A DNA stretch of 7,352 nucleotides from an uncultured Panacagrimonas sp. (lineage in GTDB: Bacteria > Pseudomonadota > Gammaproteobacteria > Nevskiales > Nevskiaceae): contig CAMLNE010000215.1 of the NCBI GenBank assembly GCA_946481265.1, positions 1 through 7,352 on the forward strand. Direction: 5' to 3'. Shown one piece after another: positions 1 through 6,421 of the stretch (positions are counted from its first letter, which is position 1; each line of letters opens with the position of its first letter). Under the pieces are notes generated by a model. It worked only from the letters and a program-made list of their open reading frames with translations. It ran no database searches and had not been told where the DNA came from. The position numbers and the translations under genes were made by a program.

Positions 1-568
1 TGGCGCGAATGTGCTCGAACAGCTCGCGCAGCGCGCGGAATGGCGCGCGCGCGTCGGCTGCGCCGGCCGCCGGTTCCGGAATGGCCATCAGCCCGCGCAG
101 GCGCAGGCCGGGAAGGGGTGCCACCGCGGCGCACAGCGCCGCCGCGTCCTGCGGCAGGCAGCCCGACTTGCTGGCCTGATGCGAGATGTTCACCTGGACG
201 CACACATCGAGCGGCGCGCGCGCGGGGTCGCGGGCGGCGGACAGTCGCTGCGCGATCTTGAGCCGGTCCACGCCATGCACCCAGTCGAAATGCGCCGCCA
301 GCTCGCGCGTCTTGTTGGACTGGATCGGGCCGATGAAATGCCATTCCACTGCCAGGTCGGCCAGGGCGCGCTGCTTGTCCAGGGCTTCCTGCAGGTAGTT
401 TTCGCCGAAGGCGTTCTGTCCGGCCGCCGCCGCGGCGCGCACGCGCTCGGCGCCAACGGTCTTGGACACTGCCAGCAGACGGACCGATCCGGGTGGCCGT
501 TCGGCGGCTGCGACAGCACGTTCGATCCGCCCGCGCACCCGGCTCAGGCTTTCCGTGAGGTTTGGCAT
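1..568 (-). CDS. yggS: YggS/PLPBP family pyridoxal 5'-phosphate-binding homeostasis protein, 3'-truncated by window edge
   Basis: This is a cytoplasmic PLP-binding protein of the YggS/PROSC family. Known members have the alanine-racemase-like TIM-barrel fold, no established enzymatic activity, and a role in vitamin B6 and amino-acid/keto-acid homeostasis. Translating the complement gives 189 residues with no frameshift. The PLP lysine is K36 in LLAVSKT, the same number as in E. coli YggS. FGENYLQEA (about 54-62), HFIGPIQSNKTR (77-88), VNIS..ASKSG (126-136) and GLMAIPEP (159-166) follow in family order. The family is about 230 aa, so roughly 40 C-terminal residues lie beyond position 1. The ATG at 568 is preceded directly by an in-frame TAG, so this is the most upstream possible start. 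No clear Shine-Dalgarno sequence is visible. The gene diverges from pilT, as in Pseudomonas, where proC usually follows yggS. Identification is firm; its physiological role here is inferred from the family. Confidence 0.93.
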   Translation of the reverse strand, partial: MPNLTESLSRVRGRIERAVAAAERPPGSVRLLAVSKTVGAERVRAAAAAGQNAFGENYLQEALDKQRALADLAVEWHFIGPIQSNKTRELAAHFDWVHGVDRLKIAQRLSAARDPARAPLDVCVQVNISHQASKSGCLPQDAAALCAAVAPLPGLRLRGLMAIPEPAAGAADARAPFRALRELFEHIRA

Positions 569-649
569 CTAAGTTGGTTGCTTTGGGGTTGGTTTTGCCG
601 CTAGTGTCAGTTGCATTGGGGAGGTACGCGCAATCGTTTCTGGGGACTC
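569..649 (+). promoter_or_regulatory. divergent yggS-pilT intergenic region with a sigma-54-like candidate promoter
   Basis: This 81-bp gap should hold the promoters of both yggS and pilT. It is visibly more T-rich than the surrounding coding DNA. A GG-N10-GC arrangement at 584-598 (TGGGGTTGGTTTTGC) fits the invariant positions of a -24/-12 sigma-54 promoter read towards pilT. The C-A-C following GG in the consensus is not matched. A second near-match at 563-577 (TGGCAT then TTGG) has the better -24 half but lacks the -12 C. The heptamer GTTGGTT occurs twice, at 573-579 and 588-594, 15 bp apart. No convincing sigma-70 -35/-10 pair was found. The existence of a promoter here is a safe inference from the divergent layout, but the sigma factor is not settled. 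Confidence 0.35.
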
Positions 650-1684
650 ATGGATATCGCGCAACTGTTGACGTTCGGCGTCAAGAACGGAGCTTCTGAT
701 CTTCACCTCTCGGCCGGTGTCGAGCCGATGATCCGTGTCGACGGCGAGATGAAGCGCATCAACCTGCCACCGCTTGATCACAAGCAGGTGCACGGGATGG
801 TGTACGACATCATGAACGACAAGCAGCGCAAGGCTTTCGACGAATTCTTCGAGACCGACTTCTCGTTCGAGATTCCGGGCCTTGCCCGCTTCCGAGTCAA
901 CGCGTTCACCCAGGCGCGCGGCGCCGGCGCGGTGTTCCGCACCATTCCGACGAAGATCATCTCGCTGGAGGATCTCAACTGTCCGCCGATCTTCAAGGAG
1001 CTGGCGGACTTGCCGCGCGGCCTGATCCTGGTGACCGGACCGACCGGCTCGGGCAAGTCGACCACGCTGGCGGCGATGGTCAATCACAAGAACGAATCCG
1101 AGTACGGCCACATCCTCACCATCGAGGACCCGATCGAGTTCGTGCATCAGCCCAAGCGCTGCATGATCAACCAGCGCGAGGTCCATCGCGACACGCTGGG
1201 ATTCAACGAGGCGCTGCGCTCGGCCTTGCGTGAGGATCCGGACACCATCCTGGTCGGCGAAATGCGCGATCTGGAAACCATCCGCCTGGCGCTGACCGCC
1301 GCGGAAACCGGCCACCTGGTGCTGGCCACCCTGCACACCAGCTCGGCCGCCAAGACCATCGATCGCGTGGTCGACGTCTTCCCTGCCGCCGAGAAGGACA
1401 TGGTGCGGGCGATGCTCTCGGAAGGCCTGCGTGCGGTCATCTCGCAGACGCTGCTCCGCAAGCGCGGCGGTGGCCGCGTGGCGGCGCACGAGATCATGAT
1501 CGGCACGCCCGCCATCCGTAACCTGATCCGCGAAAACAAGATCGCGCAGATGTATTCCTCGATCCAGACCGGGCAGAAGGAAGGCATGCAGACGCTCGAG
1601 CAATGCCTCAAGGATCTGGTCAAGCGCGGCATGGTCGATGCTGGCGATGCGCGACGAAAGGCAAACAAGGCGCTGGAGCTGTGA
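650..1684 (+). CDS. pilT: PilT, type IVa pilus retraction ATPase
   Basis: This is the hexameric cytoplasmic motor that drives pilus depolymerisation at the inner-membrane platform, powering twitching motility and pilus-dependent DNA uptake. The ATG at 650 gives 344 aa, the same length as P. aeruginosa PilT. It starts with the expected MDIAQLLTFGVKNGASDLHLS. A longer reading from a TTG at 611 adds residues foreign to the family and is rejected. The N-terminal PAS-like domain (1 to about 110) leads into the RecA-like ATPase core. Walker A is GPTGSGKST at 130-138 with K136. The Asp box is LTIEDPIE at 156-163, Walker B is ILVGEMRD at 200-207 with catalytic E204, and the His box is TGHLVLATLHT at 220-230. 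The PilT-specific AIRNLIRE motif is intact at 288-295; it is known to be needed for retraction in vivo. A GGGGA at 642-646 is a weak, close ribosome site. It is the first gene of three codirectional ATPase genes. Confidence 0.97.
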   Translation: MDIAQLLTFGVKNGASDLHLSAGVEPMIRVDGEMKRINLPPLDHKQVHGMVYDIMNDKQRKAFDEFFETDFSFEIPGLARFRVNAFTQARGAGAVFRTIPTKIISLEDLNCPPIFKELADLPRGLILVTGPTGSGKSTTLAAMVNHKNESEYGHILTIEDPIEFVHQPKRCMINQREVHRDTLGFNEALRSALREDPDTILVGEMRDLETIRLALTAAETGHLVLATLHTSSAAKTIDRVVDVFPAAEKDMVRAMLSEGLRAVISQTLLRKRGGGRVAAHEIMIGTPAIRNLIRENKIAQMYSSIQTGQKEGMQTLEQCLKDLVKRGMVDAGDARRKANKALEL

Positions 1685-1745
1685 GACCGGGAGACGCAAG
1701 GGGCGGGGCCAGGGGCATCGAGGCGCCAGGCGGTATCGTGATCGC

Positions 1746-1764
1746 GGCCCGGTCGATCCGGGCC
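1746..1764 (+). terminator. GC-rich hairpin between pilT and pilU (possible attenuator or weak terminator)
   Basis: GGCCCGG (1746-1752) and CCGGGCC (1758-1764) form a perfect 7-bp GC stem with the 5-nt loop TCGAT. A further ATCG (1741-1744) and CGAT (1771-1774) could pair outside it. No T-run follows, only a short ATTTCGTC stretch, so a classical intrinsic terminator is not supported. It could reduce read-through into pilU or stabilise a processed pilT transcript end. The rest of the 131-bp gap has no ORF of interest. It contains pyrimidine-rich copies of CTTCCGCC at 1780-1787 and 1794-1801. Confidence 0.3.
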
Positions 1765-1805
1765 CTCAGGCGATTTCGTCTTCCGCCCTGCGCCTTCCGC
1801 CTTCC

Positions 1806-1809
1806 GGAG
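1806..1809 (+). promoter_or_regulatory. ribosome binding site of pilU
   Basis: GGAG lies 6 nt upstream of the ATG at 1816. It is the clearest Shine-Dalgarno sequence of the three ATPase genes and fixes the pilU start. Confidence 0.7.
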
Positions 1810-1815
1810 TAGAAA

Positions 1816-2982
1816 ATGGACCGCGACCAAGCAATACGGCTGGTGCAGCAGCTGCTCACGCTGCTCAAGAGCAAGAACGGCTCGGACCTGTTCATCTCGG
1901 CGGGCTTCCCGCCGGCGATCAAGGTCGACGGGCAACTGACCCCGGTGATGGACAAGCCGGTGTCGCCTGAAAACGCGGCGCTGATCGTGCGCAGCCTGAT
2001 GGCGGACCGTCAGATCAAGGAATTCGAGTCGACCAACGAGTGCCAGTTCGCCATCAGCCCGCCGGGCATCGGCCGCTTCCGCATCTCGGCGTTCGTGCAG
2101 CAGGGCTGCGTGGGCGCGGTGATGCGCGTCATCACCACCTCGATCCCGACCTTCGAGCAGCTTGGACTGCCCGAGCAGCTCAAGCAGATCGCCATGGCCA
2201 AGCGCGGCCTGGTCATCATGGTGGGCGCCACGGGCTCGGGAAAATCGACCTCGCTGGCGGCGATGCTCGGATATCGCAACACCAACTCGAAGGGCCACAT
2301 CATCACCATCGAGGACCCGATCGAGTACGTGCATGCGCACGGCGGCTGCATGGTGACGCAGCGCGAGGTGGGCATCGATACGCACAGCTGGGATAACGCG
2401 CTGAAGAACACGCTGCGCCAGGCCCCCGACGTGATCCAGATCGGCGAGGTGCGTACGCGGGAGACCATGGAATACGCGGTGCATTTCGCCGAGACCGGCC
2501 ACCTGGTGCTCACCACGCTGCACGCCAACAGCGCGAACTCGGCGCTCGATCGCATCATCAACTTCTTCCCCGAAGAGAAGCGCGAACAGCTGCTGATGGA
2601 CCTGGGGCTCAACCTGCGCGCCATCATTTCGCAGCGCCTGGTGCGCCGCGAGAGCGGCGGTCGCGTCGCCGCGATGGAGATCCTGCTGAACACGCCGCTG
2701 GTCTCGGACATGATCTTCAAGGGCGAGGTTGCCGAACTCAAGGACGTCATGGCCCGCTCCAACGAGCAGGGCATGATCACCTTCGACCAGTTCCTGTTCG
2801 ATCTCTTCGAGCACCGGGTGATCAACTACGAGGAGGCGCTGCGCAATGCCGATTCGCAGAACGAGGTGCGCCTGCGCATCAAGCTCGAATCCAAGCGCGC
2901 CGCGCAGAACCTGCTCGAAGACGAGGTCGTGAAGGGGATGTCGCTGCAGGACGAGGACGAAGGCCAGATCCTGCGCCGATGA
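1816..2982 (+). CDS. pilU: PilU, PilT-dependent accessory retraction ATPase of type IVa pili
   Basis: This is a cytoplasmic secretion-superfamily ATPase of the PilT/PilU type. In studied species PilU strengthens or rescues retraction together with PilT. The product is 388 aa, close to the roughly 380 aa of Pseudomonas PilU. The N-terminal domain opens with an SDLFISAGFPPAIKVDG stretch (23-39). Walker A is GATGSGKST at 137-145 (K143), the Asp box is ITIEDPIEYVH at 163-173, Walker B is IQIGEVR at 207-213 (E211), and the His box is TGHLVLTTLHAN at 227-238. SQRLVRR (272-278) follows. Where PilT has AIRNLIRE this protein has NTPLVSDMIFKG (292-303), as in PilU. The C-terminus extends beyond the ATPase core (from about 358) as a charged tail rich in acidic residues, LEDEVVKGMSLQDEDEG at 367-383, typical of PilU. 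It lies 131 bp after pilT on the same strand, probably cotranscribed. All catalytic residues are present. Confidence 0.95.
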   Translation: MDRDQAIRLVQQLLTLLKSKNGSDLFISAGFPPAIKVDGQLTPVMDKPVSPENAALIVRSLMADRQIKEFESTNECQFAISPPGIGRFRISAFVQQGCVGAVMRVITTSIPTFEQLGLPEQLKQIAMAKRGLVIMVGATGSGKSTSLAAMLGYRNTNSKGHIITIEDPIEYVHAHGGCMVTQREVGIDTHSWDNALKNTLRQAPDVIQIGEVRTRETMEYAVHFAETGHLVLTTLHANSANSALDRIINFFPEEKREQLLMDLGLNLRAIISQRLVRRESGGRVAAMEILLNTPLVSDMIFKGEVAELKDVMARSNEQGMITFDQFLFDLFEHRVINYEEALRNADSQNEVRLRIKLESKRAAQNLLEDEVVKGMSLQDEDEGQILRR

Positions 2983-3053
2983 CGGTCATGGTGCCCGCCC
3001 GCCAGGCAGACCAGGGTTCCGGGAAAGCGGCGTCTGCATCCGGTCGAGCTCCC

Positions 3054-3086
3054 GCCACGATGGATTTTTTCTTCCCGGCTCGTGGC
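3054..3086 (+). repeat. inverted repeat with a T6 loop upstream of the third ATPase gene
   Basis: GCCACGA (3054-3060) and TCGTGGC (3080-3086) are perfect 7-bp inverted arms. They enclose a 19-nt loop that contains TTTTTT at 3065-3070. It sits in the 154-bp noncoding gap between pilU and the third ATPase gene. It could be an operator, an mRNA structure or chance. The T-run lies inside the loop, not after the stem, so it does not read as an intrinsic terminator. No convincing promoter or strong ribosome site is visible elsewhere in the gap. Confidence 0.3.
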
Positions 3087-3136
3087 ATCGGCGCGTAAAG
3101 CGCGACGCCCCCGCGAGCCTCCAGTCAGGCCCTCCG

Positions 3137-4198
3137 ATGCTCAAGATCCTTCCCTACCTCAAGCTCTGCGTCGAGAAGAGCGCCTCCGATCTCTACTTCA
3201 CCACCGATGCGCCGGCCATGCTGCGCATCGAGGGCGAGATGCTGGCGATCGGCAAGACGCTGATGACCAGCGAGTTCATCAAGGAGCTCGTCTATTCAGT
3301 CCTGACGCCCGAGCAGCAGGAGTACGTGGCGCGGCACAACGAGATCGACCTGGCGTCGCAGGCCGGCGGACTTGGGCGCTTCCGCGTCAACGTCTTCACG
3401 CAGCGCGGACAGCTCGCCATGGTCATGCGCTACGTGAAGTCCGATGTGCCTCCCCTGGACGCGCTGGGCCTGCCGGAGGTGCTCAAGGATCTGATCATGC
3501 AGAAGCGCGGCCTGATCCTGATGGTCGGCGCCACCGGCAGCGGCAAGAGCACGACGCTGGCGTCGATGATCAGTCACCGCAACGAGAACGCCTCCGGGCA
3601 CATCCTCACTATCGAGGATCCGATCGAGTATGTGCATCCCAATCGACGTTCGATCGTCAATCAGCGCGAGGTCGGACAGGACACGGAGAGTTACGACCGT
3701 GCGCTGATCTCCTCGCTGCGCGAGGCGCCGGACGTGATCCTGATCGGCGAGGTGCGCCGCCGCGAGACCATGGATGCCTGCATCCAGCTGGCCAACACCG
3801 GCCACCTCGGGCTGACCACGCTGCACGCGAACAACGCCTACCAGGCCTTGCAGCGCGTGATCAACCTGTATCCCGGGGAAGGTCGCGAACAGCTCTACAT
3901 GGACCTTTCGCTGACCCTGCGTGCCATCGTCAGTCAGCGCCTCGTGCGGCGCAAGGATGGGCGTCGGTGCGCGGCCGTGGAGGTGATGATGAACACGCCC
4001 TATGTGCAGGAGCTGATCCTGTCCAGACGCATCGACGAGATCAAGGGAGCGATGGAGAACTCGTCGGAGAAGGGCATGCAGACCTTCGACCAGGCGCTGT
4101 ACAGCCTCTACAAGCGCGGCATCATCGACCTCGAGGAGGCGCTGCAGAACGCCGATTCACGCACCAACCTCGAAGCGAAGATCAATTTCGGACACTAG
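3137..4198 (+). CDS. third PilT/PilU-family type IVa pilus ATPase (PilU-like paralogue)
   Basis: This is a third consecutive retraction-type ATPase of 353 aa, beginning MLKILPYLKLCVEKSASDLYF like other family members. The PAS-like N-domain (1 to about 110) is followed by Walker A GATGSGKST at 131-139 (K137). The Asp box LTIEDPIEYVH is at 157-167, Walker B ILIGEVR at 201-207 (E205), and the His box TGHLGLTTLHAN at 221-232. SQRLVRR is at 266-272. By these motifs it is closer to PilU than PilT. GATG replaces GPTG, the AIRNLIRE motif is replaced by NTPYVQELILSR (286-297), and it shares the ALQNADS-type ending with PilU (335-341). Unlike PilU it stops soon after, without the acidic tail. It should be an active motor, likely an extra accessory ATPase for the same pilus machine; that role is inferred. 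The start at 3137 lacks a good Shine-Dalgarno sequence. It follows pilU by 154 bp and probably ends the operon. Confidence 0.92.
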   Translation: MLKILPYLKLCVEKSASDLYFTTDAPAMLRIEGEMLAIGKTLMTSEFIKELVYSVLTPEQQEYVARHNEIDLASQAGGLGRFRVNVFTQRGQLAMVMRYVKSDVPPLDALGLPEVLKDLIMQKRGLILMVGATGSGKSTTLASMISHRNENASGHILTIEDPIEYVHPNRRSIVNQREVGQDTESYDRALISSLREAPDVILIGEVRRRETMDACIQLANTGHLGLTTLHANNAYQALQRVINLYPGEGREQLYMDLSLTLRAIVSQRLVRRKDGRRCAAVEVMMNTPYVQELILSRRIDEIKGAMENSSEKGMQTFDQALYSLYKRGIIDLEEALQNADSRTNLEAKINFGH

Positions 4199-4239
4199 CG
4201 GGCGCGCGGCGCGGTCTCGCTGGACCCGGTTGCGGATCG

Positions 4240-4259
4240 GCCGTCCGGCGCCGGACGGC
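4240..4259. terminator. perfect 20-bp palindrome between convergent genes, probable bidirectional terminator hairpin
   Basis: GCCGTCCGGC (4240-4249) is followed directly by its exact reverse complement GCCGGACGGC (4250-4259). A transcript of either strand can fold into an 8-bp stem with a GCGC loop. It lies in the 61-bp space between the TAG of the third ATPase gene (4196-4198) and the stop codon of dxs (4260-4262), which it touches. The convergent position suits a shared terminator. Neither side has a U-tract, so termination may be weak or factor-assisted. Confidence 0.5.
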
Positions 4260-6137
4260 TCAGCCCCTTCGTGCGATGCGCTCGTCCAGATCGCGGGCGC
4301 GCAGGCGCTTCTGCACGTTGCGCAGCACCCCCGCCGTATCCAGGCCGATCTGCGCCAGCAGTTCCTCGCGTGTGCCGTGCTCGACGAAGTGGTCGGGCAG
4401 GCCGAGGTTGAGTACCGGCACGACATGGTGCTGCGCAACGAGCACTTCGTTGACGCCGCTGCCGGCACCGCCTGACCTGACATTGTCCTCGAGCGTCACG
4501 ATCAGGTCGTTGCCGTTGGCCAGTTCCAGGATCAGCTCGTGGTCGAGCGGCTTGACGAAGCGCATGTCGGCGACCACGGCGTCGAGAATCTCGGCCGCCT
4601 CGAGCGCGGTCTGCACCATCGCGCCGAAGGCCAGCATCGCCACCCGCGGCTGCCGGCGGCCGTGCGCCTCGCGCACGATGCGGCCCTTGCCCAGGGTCAG
4701 CGGCTTGGCCTCGGCCTCGACCGTCGCGCCGCAGCCGCTGCCGCGCGGATAACGCACGGCGCAGGGCTGGTTGAGCGCAAGGCCGGTGGCGAGCATGCGC
4801 CGGCATTCGTTCTCGTCGCTGGGCGCCATCACGACCATGTTCGGGATGCAGCGCAGGTAGGACAGGTCGAAGGCGCCGTGGTGGGTGGCGCCGTCGGCGC
4901 CGACCAGGCCGCCGCGGTCCAGCGCGAACAGCACCGGCAGGTTCTGCAGCGCCACGTCGTGGATCAGCTGGTCGTAGGCGCGCTGCAGGAAGGTCGAATA
5001 GATCGCGCAGACCGGCCGCAGACCCTCGGTGGCAAGTCCGGCGCTGAGCGTGACCGCGTGCTGCTCGGCGATGCCGACATCGTGGTAGCGCTCCGGGAAG
5101 CGGCGCGCGAACTCGACCAGACCGGAGCCTTCGCGCATGGCGGGGGTGATGCCGACGACCCGCGGATCCCGGGCCGCCGCCTCGCACAGCCAGTCGCCGA
5201 AGATCTGGGTGTAGCTCGGCCGGGCAACACCCTTGGCCGAGGGGAATTCACCGGTGACCGGATCGAACTGGGTCACGCCGTGGTACTTGATCGGATCGGC
5301 TTCGGCCGGCTCGAAGCCCTTGCCCTTGACCGTGAGTACGTGCAGCAGCTGTGGGCCGCGACGGTCGCGCAGCGCCTCCAGGGCGCAGGTCAGGGCGGTC
5401 AGGTCGTGACCGTCGACCGGACCGTGATAGCCGAACCCGAGGGTACGGAACAGCGCGGCCGGGTCGTCCAGGTGCGCCTCGTTGTCCTCGGCGTCCTGCG
5501 GCAGGCGGGCCAGGTGCGGAGCGACCAGCCCAAGACGCTGCACCAGGCGGGCGGAACGGTCGCGCAGGGCGCCGACGCTCTCGCTGATCGACATGTCGTT
5601 GTCGTTGTAGATCACCAGCAGGTCGAGCTTCTGGTGGCCCGCGTGGTTGAGTGCCTCGTAGGCCATGCCGGCGGTCATGCCGCCGTCGCCGATGATGGCG
5701 GCCACGCGGCGCTTCTCGTTCTTGATGCGCACCGCGCTGGCCATGCCGGCCGCCGCGGAGATCGAGGTGCTGGAGTGGCCGACGCCGAAGGTGTCGTACT
5801 CGCTCTCCTCGCGCGAACAGAAGGGGTGCAGCCCGCCGAACCGGCGGATGGTCTCGAGCTGGGCACGTCGCCCGGTGAGCATCTTGTGCGGATAGGCCTG
5901 GTGGCCGACGTCCCAGACCAGGCGATCATGCGGCGTATCGAAGCAGCGGTGCAGGGCGAGGCTCAGCTCCACGGTGCCCAGGTTGGCGGCGAAGTGCCCG
6001 CCGACGCGACCGAGTGTCTCGATCAGGAACCGGCGCATCTCCACGGCCAGGTGCGGCAGTTCTTCCGCGGGCAGCTGGCGCAGGTCGCCAGGCTGCTGGA
6101 TGCGGCCGAGGATGGAGTACCCAGGGATTTCGGTCAT
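4260..6137 (-). CDS. dxs: 1-deoxy-D-xylulose-5-phosphate synthase
   Basis: Dxs is a cytoplasmic thiamine-diphosphate enzyme that condenses pyruvate with D-glyceraldehyde 3-phosphate to DXP and CO2. This is the first step of the MEP isoprenoid pathway and a source of precursor for thiamine and PLP. From the ATG at 6137 it is 625 aa (E. coli Dxs is 620). [13 protein letters not shown] (46-58) carries the active-site His at 48, followed by [11 protein letters not shown] (75-85). The ThDP/Mg motif starts with GDGGMTAG (150-157) and ends with NDNDMSIS (178-185). The catalytic Glu is in [11 protein letters not shown] (353-363, E358), and [18 protein letters not shown] (407-424) follows. MRFVKPLD (525-532) belongs to the C-terminal domain. 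An upstream in-frame ATG at 6188 would add 17 residues. Neither start has a clear ribosome site, and 6137 was chosen because it aligns best with family N-termini. It appears monocistronic, without ispA or xseB upstream, and divergent from the quinoprotein gene. Confidence 0.96.
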   Translation of the reverse strand: MTEIPGYSILGRIQQPGDLRQLPAEELPHLAVEMRRFLIETLGRVGGHFAANLGTVELSLALHRCFDTPHDRLVWDVGHQAYPHKMLTGRRAQLETIRRFGGLHPFCSREESEYDTFGVGHSSTSISAAAGMASAVRIKNEKRRVAAIIGDGGMTAGMAYEALNHAGHQKLDLLVIYNDNDMSISESVGALRDRSARLVQRLGLVAPHLARLPQDAEDNEAHLDDPAALFRTLGFGYHGPVDGHDLTALTCALEALRDRRGPQLLHVLTVKGKGFEPAEADPIKYHGVTQFDPVTGEFPSAKGVARPSYTQIFGDWLCEAAARDPRVVGITPAMREGSGLVEFARRFPERYHDVGIAEQHAVTLSAGLATEGLRPVCAIYSTFLQRAYDQLIHDVALQNLPVLFALDRGGLVGADGATHHGAFDLSYLRCIPNMVVMAPSDENECRRMLATGLALNQPCAVRYPRGSGCGATVEAEAKPLTLGKGRIVREAHGRRQPRVAMLAFGAMVQTALEAAEILDAVVADMRFVKPLDHELILELANGNDLIVTLEDNVRSGGAGSGVNEVLVAQHHVVPVLNLGLPDHFVEHGTREELLAQIGLDTAGVLRNVQKRLRARDLDERIARRG

Positions 6138-6188
6138 GCGGGGAGTGTCGTCCAGCGATGCACGGGTCAGGTGCGGTTGGGGCGTCAT

Positions 6189-6421
6189 TATCGTGCAATT
6201 GCTGCAGTGCAGGACGAGTCTGTTCCGACGTCATGGCCGCCAGCAATGGCGCGATGGCCCGCCACGGCCGGCATCGCGTCACGGCCACGGCTCGCCGACC
6301 CCCCGCAAGGGTGGGGGCGTCCCCGATTGACTGTGGGAGCCTGCCTCGTCAGTTTTGCGGAACCCAGAAAACAAGGACGGGCTCATCCGGGCCACGTCCC
6401 ATTACAAGGCAGACAAAAGAC
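6189..6421. promoter_or_regulatory. divergent dxs-quinoprotein intergenic region with hairpins and a weak promoter candidate
   Basis: No gene is visible in this stretch, which should carry promoters for both flanking genes. Structures seen: a GCAATTGC palindrome (6195-6202); CGCCA-GCAA-TGGCG (6238-6251), a 5-bp stem with a GNRA-type loop; CGCGATG (6250-6256) pairing with CATCGCG (6272-6278); and CCC-GCAA-GGG (6302-6311), flanked by a C-run and a G-run (6299-6317). TTGACT at 6327-6332 resembles a -35 box, but no good -10 follows at the right spacing. AAGG at 6406-6409 is a weak ribosome site 12 nt before the 6422 start. Confidence 0.35.

Noticed and set aside
208..240. A possible frameshift in yggS within a run of GC dinucleotides.
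   Set aside because: Careful re-reading of the complement gives a continuous frame through this stretch into VQVNIS..ASKSG, so the gene is intact up to the window edge.
11..604. A 197-codon plus-strand frame opposite yggS.
   Set aside because: The complementary strand encodes a continuous YggS with all family motifs, so this is its shadow.
611..649. A TTG start extending PilT by 13 residues.
   Set aside because: The ATG at 650 gives the exact 344-aa family length and the conserved MDIAQLL start. The extension would also overlap the promoter region.
569..1699. A 376-codon minus-strand frame opposite pilT ending in the yggS-pilT gap.
   Set aside because: It is antisense to pilT throughout and has no family resemblance.
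1147..2814. A 555-codon open frame on the minus strand spanning pilT and pilU.
   Set aside because: It is antisense to two well-conserved genes and crosses their noncoding gap. Its composition (His, Arg, Asp, Ala) is typical of mirrored GC-rich coding sequence.
2988..3098. A 36-codon frame between pilU and the third ATPase gene.
   Set aside because: It has no ribosome site, no recognisable features and a length easily reached by chance; it is noted only as part of the gap.
3082..4752. A 556-codon plus-strand frame overlapping the third ATPase and running into dxs.
   Set aside because: It is out of frame with the ATPase and antisense to dxs, and it reads through the terminator palindrome. 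No domain was recognised.
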